The position numbers and the translations under genes are program-made. Below, one piece after another: positions 1-7,043 of a stretch of DNA of 9,261 bases. The notes beneath the pieces are model-generated. The model made no database searches. It saw nothing but the letters and a program-made list of their open reading frames with translations, and had not been told where the DNA came from. The number at the start of each line of letters is the position of its first letter. Position 1 is the first letter of the stretch. Source of the stretch: an uncultured Atopobium sp. (GTDB taxonomy: Bacteria > Actinomycetota > Coriobacteriia > Coriobacteriales > Atopobiaceae); the NCBI GenBank assembly GCA_937926845.1, contig CALBBS010000030.1, positions 1 to 9,261 of the forward strand. The letters are read 5' to 3'.

Positions 1-2
1 GT

Positions 3-380
3 CACGGTGCTTCCGGAGCAGACGTATTCCCTCTGTGGCTCCAGGTCCTCTGCGCGGGTCTCATGGCAATTGGAACTGGAATTGGCGGTAGAAAGATTAT
101 TAAAAAAGTTGGCATGGAGATGGTAAAACTTGAGCGTTATCAGGGCTTTGCCGCGTCCTTCTCGGCATCTGCATCTTTGCTGCTTTCCACACTGACTGGT
201 CTTCCTGTTTCAACAACTCATACAAAAATGACCGCCATGATGGGCGCGGGTGCTGCAAAAAATATTCGTTCAGTTAACTGGGGCGTTGCAAAAGAAATGG
301 TTGCAGCATGGGTGTTTACTTTCCCTGGCTGCGGACTTATTGGTTTTCTTTTTGCAAAACTGTTCCTGATGTTTTTCTAA
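3..380 (+). CDS. pit: PiT-family inorganic phosphate permease (C-terminal part)
   Basis: This is the C-terminal part of a low-affinity inorganic phosphate transporter of the PiT family, an integral membrane protein that takes up phosphate coupled to a cation. The reading frame is already open at base 3, so the start lies before the window; about 125 residues are visible. The segment GLPVSTTHTKMTAMMGAG (encoded near 200-258) is the conserved second signature of the PiT duplicated domain. It is followed by a last hydrophobic helix (WVFTFPGCGLIGFLFAKLFL) that ends at the stop codon. The region before it (PLWLQVLCAGLMAIGTGIGGRKI) matches the typical helix and Gly-rich turn of the family. The next gene, a DUF47 protein 58 nt downstream, is the usual partner of PiT permeases and supports the call. 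Whether the cation is a proton or sodium cannot be told. An internal ATG at 63 is not a credible start because conserved sequence precedes it. Confidence 0.93.
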   Translation, partial: HGASGADVFPLWLQVLCAGLMAIGTGIGGRKIIKKVGMEMVKLERYQGFAASFSASASLLLSTLTGLPVSTTHTKMTAMMGAGAAKNIRSVNWGVAKEMVAAWVFTFPGCGLIGFLFAKLFLMFF

Positions 381-438
381 GTACGTATAACTGTCTTTTA
401 CGAGTTCTATTGAACCACTCAACTTTATTGGAGGATTC

Positions 439-1059
439 ATGCTAGGTAAGCCAAAAGAGGACGTCTTCTACACTATGTTCCGCGAGTTTGGCGACAAAAT
501 TGTAGAAACCGCTGAAGAGTATGCGGTCATTATGGAAGGCTATCCTGAGACTGCCGCACGTATTCCTCAGATGAAGGTCTACGAGCGTGAGTGTGACGAG
601 AAGGTCCAGCACATTATGAAGGAGCTTTACGCTTCCTTTGTCACACCATTTGAGCGTGAGGACATCTCTGACTTGGCTCTTCGTCTTGATGACATTGTTG
701 ACGGAATGAATTCTGTTGCAGAGCGTCTTGACCTCTTTAACGTTGACGACACTCGTAAAGAGGCTATGCAGCTTGCTGAACTTACCCTTCGCGCATGCAA
801 GACGGTCCAGGAGATGCTGAGTGTTCTGAGTGATTACAAGAAAGATCCTACTGTTATGGAGAAGGCCATTGCCGTTGGTCACGTTGAGGACGAGGGAGAC
901 CTTATTTACCACAACGCACTCTCTCGCTTGTTCCGTGATGAAATGCCTGGTCGCCACACCGTTGCTTGGCTTCGTATTTTTGACCGCATGGAGACTGTTC
1001 TGGATTCCTGTGACGACGCGGCGGGAGTTGTTCGCTCCGTTGTTATGAAGAACGCTTAA
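439..1059 (+). CDS. DUF47 family PhoU-like protein, PiT accessory
   Basis: This is a 206-residue, all-helical cytoplasmic protein of the DUF47 (PhoU-like) family, which accompanies and is thought to modulate PiT phosphate permeases. It has no signal peptide or membrane segment. Two acidic metal-site-like motifs are visible in the two halves: TPFEREDI (about 69-76), followed by LDDIVD, and VEDEGDLIY (about 149-157). These correspond to the repeated helical bundle of PhoU-type proteins. A GGAGG at 430-434 lies 4 nt before the ATG and fixes the start. The gene lies 58 nt after the PiT permease with no terminator between them, so the two are probably co-transcribed; a strong hairpin terminator follows at 1091. 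The length is normal for the family. The exact role (gating the permease or signalling phosphate status) is inferred from family knowledge and context, not seen in the sequence. Confidence 0.93.
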   Translation: MLGKPKEDVFYTMFREFGDKIVETAEEYAVIMEGYPETAARIPQMKVYERECDEKVQHIMKELYASFVTPFEREDISDLALRLDDIVDGMNSVAERLDLFNVDDTRKEAMQLAELTLRACKTVQEMLSVLSDYKKDPTVMEKAIAVGHVEDEGDLIYHNALSRLFRDEMPGRHTVAWLRIFDRMETVLDSCDDAAGVVRSVVMKNA

Positions 1060-1090
1060 GTTCGTTTTCTGCTAACGGTATATACAGACT

Positions 1091-1121
1091 AAAAACTGCC
1101 TTCCGCCGGGAGGCAGTTTTT
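1091..1121 (+). terminator. Intrinsic terminator after the PiT/DUF47 unit
   Basis: A 14-bp stem (arms 1091-1104 and 1108-1121, one G-T wobble) closes a GCC loop and ends in a run of five T. The 5' arm starts with five A, so the element could also stop transcription on the - strand. It separates the phosphate genes from the amaP operon. Confidence 0.9.
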
Positions 1122-1182
1122 ATATTCTCTTTTTGTCCGGTATTGGGGTTAAACTGTTTATATAAAAGAAAGTGGAGGTGCC

Positions 1183-1878
1183 ATGAGCGGCTTCAAGCGT
1201 TTTTGCTACATACTCTATGTTCTTGCAAGTGCCTTTGTATTTTTAGCTCTTGCTTTAACGTGGTTTGGTCCTTGGACACATCAGGCAACTAATCTCTTGT
1301 TTACCAAGCCCTACCTTATTGCTCTTAACGCTTGTGCGGCTATTAGCATCTTTGGTCTTGTTGTGGTGCTGTTCAGAGCTCTATTTATTAGAAAAACAGT
1401 AAAGCTCACGGTGGCTACTGTTGAGGGCGGAACAATTTCTGTCACTAAAGATGCCATTTCTTCTCAGGCAGCCCATATTATTGAAGAAGATGGAACTTGC
1501 CTTGCACACCGCGTTAATGTGCAGATTTCTAAGAACAATTCTGTAGCTGTACAGATTGATATTCTCCCTAAAGAACCTGTTGATGTCACTGCAAAGGGCT
1601 CTGAGTTCTATAACGCTCTTCAGTCTGGTCTTGCTATCGTGTGCGGACCTTGTGTTTCTAGCATCAATCTTTCTTTTATCAAGCCAAGTTCCTTCTCGCC
1701 AAAAGATGAAGAAGGTGCGTCTTTGTCTCAGTCAAAAGGGGTTGTGCCAGAACCAGAGATTGTAGAAGAGCAATCTTACGAGCAAACTTCCACTCAAACC
1801 GCTGCTCAGCAGACTGGTAAAGACATTCGATTGAGTATTTCAGAGCCAGATGCAAAGGAGGTCACAGACAATGGATAA
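1183..1878 (+). CDS. amaP: Alkaline shock response membrane anchor protein AmaP
   Basis: This 231-residue protein matches AmaP, the membrane anchor that tethers Asp23 to the cell membrane in Gram-positive bacteria. Two hydrophobic segments form an N-terminal hairpin (about 8-28 and 44-66), followed by basic residues (RALFIRKTVK). A soluble domain (about 70-170) with alternating strands and a VNVQISKNNSVAVQIDI segment resembles the Asp23 fold. The last 60 residues are rich in Gln, Glu, Ser and Thr and look disordered. GGAGG at 1174-1178 precedes the ATG by 4 nt. The stop overlaps the start of the next gene by 8 nt, and an Asp23 gene follows, which is the known amaP / DUF2273 / asp23 arrangement. 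The operon probably starts after the terminator at 1121; I see no promoter there that I would defend. Sequence identity in this family is low, so much of the confidence comes from topology plus gene order. Confidence 0.85.
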   Translation: MSGFKRFCYILYVLASAFVFLALALTWFGPWTHQATNLLFTKPYLIALNACAAISIFGLVVVLFRALFIRKTVKLTVATVEGGTISVTKDAISSQAAHIIEEDGTCLAHRVNVQISKNNSVAVQIDILPKEPVDVTAKGSEFYNALQSGLAIVCGPCVSSINLSFIKPSSFSPKDEEGASLSQSKGVVPEPEIVEEQSYEQTSTQTAAQQTGKDIRLSISEPDAKEVTDNG

Positions 1879-2113
1879 AAACTTCTTTCAGAAGATGCAG
1901 GAGAAGTGCAAAAAATACGTCGTTGACCATCCAGGTGCCATTATTGGCGGATTTTTGGGCCTCTTGTTTGCAATTCTTTTGTTTACGTTTGGCCTTTTTA
2001 AAATGCTAGTTGTTGCATTGTTTGTACTGGTGGGAGTTGCCATCGGTCAGATTTTTGATGGAAAGGCAACCATTTTGGCAAAGATTCGTTCCTTATTTAC
2101 GGACAGAAACTAG
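1871..2113 (+). CDS. DUF2273 small membrane protein
   Basis: This is an 80-residue membrane protein of the DUF2273 family, found between amaP and asp23 genes. It has a basic, amphipathic N-terminus (MDKNFFQKMQEKCKKYVVDHPG), two closely spaced hydrophobic helices (about 22-41 and 43-59) with a Gly-rich first part, the characteristic IGQIFDGK at the end of helix 2, and a short basic tail. The start is the ATG at 1871, because AAAGGAGG at 1855-1862 lies 8 nt upstream. An in-frame ATG at 1850 lies upstream of that site and inside amaP, so it is less likely. The gene overlaps the end of amaP by 8 nt, which suggests translational coupling. Its function is not established; by context it works with AmaP and Asp23 at the membrane. 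Confidence 0.88.
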   Translation: MDKNFFQKMQEKCKKYVVDHPGAIIGGFLGLLFAILLFTFGLFKMLVVALFVLVGVAIGQIFDGKATILAKIRSLFTDRN

Positions 2114-2126
2114 ATAGGAGAGAGCT

Positions 2127-2615
2127 GTGGCAGAAGAACTTACTAATTCGCAAGAGACCACCTCTGAAGAAATTGTTCCTGCAGAAGAGACAACAGATGT
2201 TTCTTCCGATGCAGATCTTGAGGATACAGACTCTCTTACCTTCTCTGGTGGAGTTGTCGAGAAAATCGTCTCGTTGGCTTTGCGTGACGTCCCCAACGTG
2301 GTGGGTGCTCGTGGAAACTGGCTTAATAGAGTTCAGGATGTACTTGGTGCATCTGATACGGCTAAAGGTGTCACTGTAGAGGTGCTGCCTGATAGCTCGC
2401 TAAATGTTACCGTTTCTGTACTTATTAAATATGGTTCTTATGCGCCTCAGATTTTTGAGGATGTTAAGCATATAATTGTCGAGAAAATCACCGGTATGAC
2501 AGGCCTTGAAGTTTCTGGTGTTAACCTGCGAATTGAAGATGTTTTGACCGAAGAAGAATACGATCGCCTAAAACATCGTCCAGAAGAGCCTGAACAGCTA
2601 GACAAAGAAGAGTAA
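2127..2615 (+). CDS. Asp23/Gls24 family envelope stress response protein
   Basis: This 162-residue soluble protein belongs to the Asp23/Gls24 family, abundant proteins linked to cell-envelope homeostasis and alkaline shock in Firmicutes and relatives. The first 37 or so residues are very acidic (many Glu and Asp) and probably disordered. The conserved domain begins at SGGVVEKIVSLALRDVPNV and continues through the typical VTVSVLIKYGSYAPQIFEDV strand/helix and the LEVSGVNLRIEDV segment. The start codon is GTG with TAGGAG 6 nt upstream. The gene lies 13 nt after the DUF2273 gene, in the same operon as the AmaP-like anchor, so the protein is expected to sit at the inner face of the membrane. Regulation is not visible; in Staphylococcus this operon depends on SigB, but that cannot be transferred here. 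Confidence 0.92.
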   Translation: MAEELTNSQETTSEEIVPAEETTDVSSDADLEDTDSLTFSGGVVEKIVSLALRDVPNVVGARGNWLNRVQDVLGASDTAKGVTVEVLPDSSLNVTVSVLIKYGSYAPQIFEDVKHIIVEKITGMTGLEVSGVNLRIEDVLTEEEYDRLKHRPEEPEQLDKEE

Positions 2616-2639
2616 AGTACGCTAGAGTTGTACTGTTTT
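2616..2639 (+). terminator. Weak candidate terminator after the asp23-type gene
   Basis: A short 5-bp stem (AGTAC 2616-2620 with GTACT 2630-2634, 9-nt loop) starts immediately after the stop codon and is followed by G and four T. The stem is short and AT-rich, so termination here would be partial at best. No other hairpin separates this operon from the surface-protein gene. Confidence 0.3.
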
Positions 2640-2705
2640 ACGCTTTTATATTAATTGTTTTATTGTTTTGTCACTACAGGCTCCCGATGCGCAAGGAGTT
2701 TTGCC

Positions 2706-5177
2706 ATGAAAAGGCTTTCACGTTGGAGCATGGCGATTGTTGCTACGTTTGTGCTAGCACTCTCGCTCGTTGGAGGACTTGCAAAGCAAGCATTCGCAGA
2801 CACCACCCCTGTTACCTCAGAGGCTGAGCTGCTGGCTGCTATTGCTGCTGCTCCAGCAGATGGTTCGCAGACTATCGTTCAGGTAAATGCGGACTTTACC
2901 ATTACTGCTCCAGTCCAGGTTCCAGCTAATAAGAACATTAGGTTGATGGGTACTGGAACTATCACAAGTGCCATGACCGGCTCTAATTTCTATATGTTCA
3001 AGATTGCTTCTGGCGGCGCAGTTACTCTTGATGGTGCCACCATTGATGGCAACAACACTGCATTTGCCGTTGAGAACCGTGGAAGTTTCACCTTGCTTCG
3101 TGGCGTTATTAAAAATGGTAAAGCAAGACCTACTCCTGGAAATAACGGCGTAGTTTTCACCACTGGTACTGGTGCAAAGTTTGTTATGGCTGGCGGTACT
3201 ATTCAGGACAGCACGGTCGCTAACGCAAACGGTGGCGCAGTCACTGTTGCAAATGGTGCAACAGGTGAGCTCCGTGACGGTACCATTCAGAACACTACTC
3301 TTACCAATCAGTACTCTGGTAGCGTTATGGTAAGAAATGCAGATTTCACTATGACTGGCGGAACCATCACGGGTGGCGATGCTTCTTCTACCATTAATTC
3401 CTCTGGTGGTCTGATGCTGTATGCTCGTGATCCTAACGGTGAGACAACAACAGCTACCATGAACGGTGGTTACATTACTAACAATAAGGCTATTGAGGGT
3501 GCAGGCGTCTACGTTTACGCAGGTAATCCTCAGTTTGGCGATTCTAAGTCAAAGGCAGACTTTACCTTCAACGGTGGCTCTATTACTAATAATGTTGCTT
3601 CTGAGTCCGGCGGCGGTATCTACGTAACCTGGAACGGAAACGTTGTTATGAATAACGGCATCATCAAGAACAACACTGCTGGCATTGCTGGCGGCGGCGT
3701 TGCTACCTACGACCAGTTTGTTGGCGTTGTTGGTGGTCAGAAGGTTCCTTACTCCAGGGTTGGTGCTCCATGGAACAACTGGCCAAATATCTACCGTGCT
3801 GGCTTTACCATGAATGGCGGCTCTATTGACGGAAACAAGGCTACCAGCAATGGTACCAACCAGCTTGGCGATAAGGGTGTTGGTGCTGGTATTTATATTG
3901 CATCTGCTAATGTAACTCTTAACGCGGGCGAAATTATTAATAACACTGCAAACGATCAGGGTGGCGCAGTTTACGTCGCTTCTGTTCCTTATGTTGTCCA
4001 CATTAATAAAGCACTTATTAAGGACAACACCGCAACTGTTATCGGTGGTGGTGCTTGGTTCTGCCCAACTGGTGTAGCTGAATTCCACTCCAAAAATGGC
4101 GTAGCATTCTTTAACAACACCGCTAACGGCGCTGGTGATGAGATCGCAACTGTTCGTGGTGCAGGCGAGTCTGCTGGCGCAACCATTTCTGATTACATGC
4201 TTGGTGGCGCTTCTGCACACTGGACCAAGGATGGTGCTGTTACTATCAACCTTCCTTCAATCCTTGGTGATGCAGATCCAGCTGCTGCACGTCATACTAC
4301 TGAAGAAGTAAGCAATATCGTTAACAACACCGATATGCTTGCTCTTGAGTCTAATCTTCGTTATAGCTCTATCACCGCAGCACAGAATAAGGCTCAACTG
4401 ATTATTTCTGGAAATGCCGCACAGCGTGGTGGTGGTATTGGCTCCAACGGTACCGTTATTACTGGTGAAGAGGGTACTCAGGATGTAACCGTTAAGAAGG
4501 TTTGGGATACTTCTGCAAACCCAGATGCAGTTATTCCAGAGACACTTACTGTTTATCTAAAGGCAGATGGATATGTTGTTGACTCCGTTGAGCTTTCTGC
4601 TGCTAATAACTGGGAGCACACGTTCACTGGTCTTCCAGATAACGTCACTTTGAGCTTCGTAGAGTCCACTCCAACTGGCTGGACTGCCCAGACTCCTGAG
4701 GTTAACGGTAACGTTACTACCTTAACCAATAAGGCCGACGCTCCCGTGACTCGTGATGTCCCAGTAACCAAGGTTTGGAACGGCACAAAGAAGGATTCCG
4801 TTACTGTTCACCTGCTTGCTGATGGTGTTGACACTGGTCAGACTCTTGTCCTTTCTGAGGCAAACAATTGGACCGGTTCATTTGTTGGTGTAAATCTTTA
4901 CGCAGCAGATGGTAACCTCATTGCTTACACCGTTTCTGAGGACACTATTGAGGGCTACACTTCAGAGATCACTGGTGATATGGCTAATGGCTTTACCATT
5001 ACAAACACTGAGACTCCAGTTACCCCAACTCCAACTCCAGAGAAGCCTGGTAAGAAGCGTAAGCACCGCACACCTGATACAGGCGATGCAAGTGTTGTAG
5101 CTATGGTTGCTTTTGCAACAGTTGGTGCTGGCTTTGTTGGTGTTGGAGCATATGCTCGCACTCGTAAGGACCAGTAA
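2706..5177 (+). CDS. Cell-wall surface protein: beta-helix, two Cna-B domains, TPDTG anchor
   Basis: This 823-residue secreted protein is probably attached to the wall by a sortase and acts as an adhesin or stalked surface protein. The signal peptide spans residues 1-31 (basic start, hydrophobic core, AFA before Asp32). Residues of about 105-585 form a right-handed beta-helix of about a dozen coils, with repeats such as FTMNGGSI, ITNNxA and GGGIYV. Two Cna-B domains follow (about 594-675 and 684-768). The likely isopeptide residues are Lys597 or Lys598/Glu653/Asn675 and Lys689/Glu745/Asn767. A TPTPTPEKPGKKRKHR linker leads to TPDTG (789-793), a hydrophobic helix and the basic tail RTRKDQ. The sorting motif has Thr instead of Leu. 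The start is ATG 2706, because AAGGAG (2693-2698) precedes it and the signal peptide begins there; the frame is open further upstream without support. A strong terminator follows. The ligand is unknown, and no sortase gene is in the window. Confidence 0.9.
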   Translation: MKRLSRWSMAIVATFVLALSLVGGLAKQAFADTTPVTSEAELLAAIAAAPADGSQTIVQVNADFTITAPVQVPANKNIRLMGTGTITSAMTGSNFYMFKIASGGAVTLDGATIDGNNTAFAVENRGSFTLLRGVIKNGKARPTPGNNGVVFTTGTGAKFVMAGGTIQDSTVANANGGAVTVANGATGELRDGTIQNTTLTNQYSGSVMVRNADFTMTGGTITGGDASSTINSSGGLMLYARDPNGETTTATMNGGYITNNKAIEGAGVYVYAGNPQFGDSKSKADFTFNGGSITNNVASESGGGIYVTWNGNVVMNNGIIKNNTAGIAGGGVATYDQFVGVVGGQKVPYSRVGAPWNNWPNIYRAGFTMNGGSIDGNKATSNGTNQLGDKGVGAGIYIASANVTLNAGEIINNTANDQGGAVYVASVPYVVHINKALIKDNTATVIGGGAWFCPTGVAEFHSKNGVAFFNNTANGAGDEIATVRGAGESAGATISDYMLGGASAHWTKDGAVTINLPSILGDADPAAARHTTEEVSNIVNNTDMLALESNLRYSSITAAQNKAQLIISGNAAQRGGGIGSNGTVITGEEGTQDVTVKKVWDTSANPDAVIPETLTVYLKADGYVVDSVELSAANNWEHTFTGLPDNVTLSFVESTPTGWTAQTPEVNGNVTTLTNKADAPVTRDVPVTKVWNGTKKDSVTVHLLADGVDTGQTLVLSEANNWTGSFVGVNLYAADGNLIAYTVSEDTIEGYTSEITGDMANGFTITNTETPVTPTPTPEKPGKKRKHRTPDTGDASVVAMVAFATVGAGFVGVGAYARTRKDQ

Positions 5178-5201
5178 GTAACATACATTCACCTTGTATG
5201 C

Positions 5202-5237
5202 AGATCCCCTGCTTTTATAAAAAGCGGGGGATCTTTG
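5202..5237 (+). terminator. Intrinsic terminator after the surface-protein gene
   Basis: A 15-bp stem (arms 5202-5216 and 5220-5234, one G-T wobble) with a three-base loop (ATA) contains a CCCC/GGGG core. It is followed by a short T-rich stretch. It starts 24 nt after the stop codon of the surface-protein gene. Confidence 0.88.
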
Positions 5238-5313
5238 TTAGCAGGACAATTTCTAGTTTTAACTGGGGATGTTTACGTTCACCGAATTTGCCAACCGTTT
5301 AACCAATAAGAGT

Positions 5314-5345
5314 GTTCTTCTCGCCAGGAGAGGTTAGAGAAGAAC
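5314..5345 (+). repeat. Perfect 9-bp inverted repeat upstream of the kinase gene
   Basis: GTTCTTCTC (5314-5322) and GAGAAGAAC (5337-5345) are perfect inverted copies separated by 14 nt. They lie 58-89 nt before the kinase start. No T-run follows, so this is not a standard terminator. It could be an operator for a dimeric regulator or a leader hairpin. The rest of the gap (5238-5402) shows no gene and no promoter that I would defend. Confidence 0.6.
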
Positions 5346-5402
5346 GACAATACTACTAGGTGGATAGTGAGTATCTGCATGAGTACCTTATTGGAGGTTG
5401 TT

Positions 5403-6167
5403 ATGGAGCTCAAAGCTGATAAAAAGGTAATTGTCGAGCGTAATAACAAGGTTGTGTATGACAACGGAGACACAGTCGTTAAGGTGTTCAGCGGAAGCAA
5501 ACCTTCTGCTGATATTATGAATGAGGCATTAAACCTCACTCGTGCTGAGCAGGCCGGAATCAACGTTCCTTCTCTTGTAGAGATTAGTAAGGTTGGTAAT
5601 TGCTGGGCTGTTTCAACCAGAAAAGTTGAAGGTAAAACAATAAGGCAGCTTATTGAGGAGCATCCAGAAAAAGAGGACGAGTATCTCAATAAGTTTGTCG
5701 ATATTGAGCTGGCTATTCACGCTCATAAGGCACCGCTTCTTACTCGTCAAAAAGACAAGTTCACCCGAATGATTAACAGTATTCCAGACATTCTTGATGA
5801 GGCTACAAGGTATGAGCTTCTGCTTAAGCTTGATGGTATGAAGCCTCATACTAAGGTCTGTCATGGTGACTTTGTTCCTTCCAATGTTATTCTCGCCGAG
5901 GATGGCACTCCTGTAATTCTTGACTGGGCTCATGCAACACAGGGCAATGGCGCTGCAGACTGCGCTACAACTTATCTGCACCTGCTTCTTCATGGTGATG
6001 AGGAACTTGCCGAGAAGTACATCAATCTTTATTGCACCAAGCAAGGCTGCACGCGTCAGTATGTAAACGAATGGCTTGGCATTGTTGCTGCAGCAGAGCT
6101 TGCGCGCGGTCGTGTAAAAGAAACAGAGTTCCTGCTTAAGTGGGTAAATGTTTTTGATGCAATGTAG
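5403..6167 (+). CDS. APH/choline-kinase-like phosphotransferase (TIGR02172-like)
   Basis: This 254-residue cytoplasmic protein has the fold of aminoglycoside phosphotransferase/choline kinase enzymes, which move a phosphate from ATP or GTP to a hydroxyl group of a small molecule. Visible motifs, in order, are an N-lobe with TVVKVF (Lys27, probable nucleotide-binding Lys), an acidic helix (Glu41 region), the catalytic loop HGDFVPSNVI (His154, Asp156, Asn161) and the metal-binding ILDW (Asp174). The segment NGDTVVKVF and the overall length resemble the TIGR02172 group, whose substrates are unknown. The start ATG 5403 is chosen because GGAGG (5393-5397) lies 5 nt upstream; the frame stays open back to a GTG at 5367 without a good ribosome binding site. 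The gene has a terminator on each side and appears monocistronic. Nothing in the sequence shows that it gives antibiotic resistance; a metabolic role is at least as likely. Confidence 0.85.
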   Translation: MELKADKKVIVERNNKVVYDNGDTVVKVFSGSKPSADIMNEALNLTRAEQAGINVPSLVEISKVGNCWAVSTRKVEGKTIRQLIEEHPEKEDEYLNKFVDIELAIHAHKAPLLTRQKDKFTRMINSIPDILDEATRYELLLKLDGMKPHTKVCHGDFVPSNVILAEDGTPVILDWAHATQGNGAADCATTYLHLLLHGDEELAEKYINLYCTKQGCTRQYVNEWLGIVAAAELARGRVKETEFLLKWVNVFDAM

Positions 6168-6194
6168 TTGGTTACAAGAACTTTAAACTAACTG

Positions 6195-6224
6195 AGAAGA
6201 GCCTCGTCAGGGGCTCTTCTTTTA
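6195..6224 (+). terminator. Intrinsic terminator after the kinase gene
   Basis: AGAAGAGCC (6195-6203) pairs perfectly with GGCTCTTCT (6212-6220) around an 8-nt loop, followed by TTTATT. It lies 27 nt after the kinase stop codon and separates it from the acetyltransferase gene. Confidence 0.85.
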
Positions 6225-6267
6225 TTACACTTCTTGTCATTACATAAAGAGACACAAGGAGTTAGTC

Positions 6268-6909
6268 GTGTACGATATTGATCCAAAGCAGCCCACCGCA
6301 AAGTCAGAAAATAAGAAATCAAAGCTTGAGCGCATGAGCGCTGGTGAGTGGTGTGGTGGTGAAGCTGACGCAGAACAAAGCGCAGCTTTTTGGCGCGCTA
6401 AGGATCTTGCCTGGGAGTTCAATCAGACCCGCCCAAGTGATAAAGAAAAGTGCCGTCAGATTTTGACTGAACTTCTCGGTGAACTAGGAGAGGGAAGTGC
6501 AGCAGTTTCTCCTTTTAATGTTGATTATGGCTTCAATATCAAGATTGGTCCACATAGCTTTATCAACCACGGTGCATACTTGATGGATTGTGCGCCTATC
6601 ACTTTTGGTGCTCATAGTTTTGTGGGCCCTCAGTTTAAGGCGTACACCGTTCAACACCCTCTAGATGCTGAGGAGAGAAATGCTTGGTATGAGCGAGCAT
6701 TGCCTATCACGGTGGGAGATAACTGCTGGTTTGGCGGAAATGTGACGGTGCTTCCCGGTGTAACTATCGGAAATAACTGTGTAATTGGGGCTAATAGTCT
6801 GGTTACTAAAGATATTCCAGACAATTCTCTTGTTGTTGGTTCTCCCGCAAAGGTCGTACGTCAAATTACCGAGGCAGATAAGCTGGGACTCAAAGAGCTT
6901 TTGGGCTAG
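6268..6909 (+). CDS. Maltose O-acetyltransferase/NodL-like hexapeptide acetyltransferase
   Basis: This 213-residue enzyme belongs to the LacA/Maa/NodL group of left-handed beta-helix acetyltransferases, which transfer acetyl from acetyl-CoA to a hydroxyl of a sugar or related molecule. After a polar 22-residue extension comes the Maa-type N-terminal domain (MSAGEWCGGEADAEQ, about 23-75). The PFNVDYGFNIKIG segment (Asn84) and hexapeptide repeats follow. The catalytic His is His130 in the AYTVQHPLD loop. The end has the family signatures WFGGNVTVLPGVTIG and VVGSPAKVVRQI. The start is GTG 6268, because AAGGAG (6256-6261) lies 6 nt upstream; an internal ATG (residue 23) would match the shorter family members but has no comparable ribosome binding site. 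It appears to be transcribed alone. The true substrate cannot be read from sequence; enzymes annotated as maltose acetyltransferase in this group often have unknown targets. Confidence 0.92.
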   Translation: MYDIDPKQPTAKSENKKSKLERMSAGEWCGGEADAEQSAAFWRAKDLAWEFNQTRPSDKEKCRQILTELLGELGEGSAAVSPFNVDYGFNIKIGPHSFINHGAYLMDCAPITFGAHSFVGPQFKAYTVQHPLDAEERNAWYERALPITVGDNCWFGGNVTVLPGVTIGNNCVIGANSLVTKDIPDNSLVVGSPAKVVRQITEADKLGLKELLG

Positions 6910-6971
6910 TTCTGTTAGGCTAGGAGCGCGTGGCTTCGGGGCATAGGACTTCAGTGTACTTGGGTTCAGAG

Positions 6972-6988
6972 CGCACAAAAAATGTGCG
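6972..6988 (+). terminator. Weak hairpin after the acetyltransferase gene
   Basis: CGCACA (6972-6977) pairs perfectly with TGTGCG (6983-6988) around five A. Only ATTTAAG follows, so a terminator function is uncertain. The rest of 6910-7043 shows no gene or other structure that I can support. Confidence 0.35.
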
Positions 6989-7043
6989 ATTTAAGAAAAC
7001 GCTGCTAGATTAGGCCTTTTAGGGAGATTGTTTAACTATTTAT

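Noticed and set aside
442..957. Open frame of about 170 codons on the - strand
   Set aside because: It lies wholly antisense to the DUF47 gene, has no ribosome binding site or recognisable domain, and its composition is that expected from the opposite strand of a real gene.
2655..2705. Upstream extension of the surface-protein frame
   Set aside because: The extra 17 residues would come before a complete signal peptide, and the ribosome binding site at 2693-2698 fits the ATG at 2706.
3549..4220. Open frame of more than 220 codons on the - strand within the surface-protein gene
   Set aside because: The + strand frame has clear beta-helix repeats, a signal peptide and an anchor. The antisense frame reflects the biased codons of Asn/Gly/Thr-rich repeats and resembles no protein family that I know.
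2900..4450. Recurring DNA words suggesting a repeat array or CRISPR
   Set aside because: The words are imperfect, in frame, and encode beta-helix coils (NGGxI, NNxA, GGGIYV); there are no identical repeats with unique spacers.
5314..5345. Inverted repeat as a second terminator of the surface-protein gene
   Set aside because: The 9-bp stem has a 14-nt loop and no T-run, and a strong terminator already lies at 5202-5237. It is reported as an unexplained repeat.
5403..6909. Kinase plus acetyltransferase as a paired antibiotic-modification or novel modification system
   Set aside because: A strong terminator separates the two genes, each has its own ribosome binding site, and the acetyltransferase belongs to the sugar O-acetyltransferase group. 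Nothing links them beyond adjacency.
6910..7043. Possible small RNA or tRNA-like sequence (GGTTCAGAGCGC) before the riboswitch
   Set aside because: No cloverleaf or paired acceptor stem can be drawn, and only a 6-bp hairpin is present.
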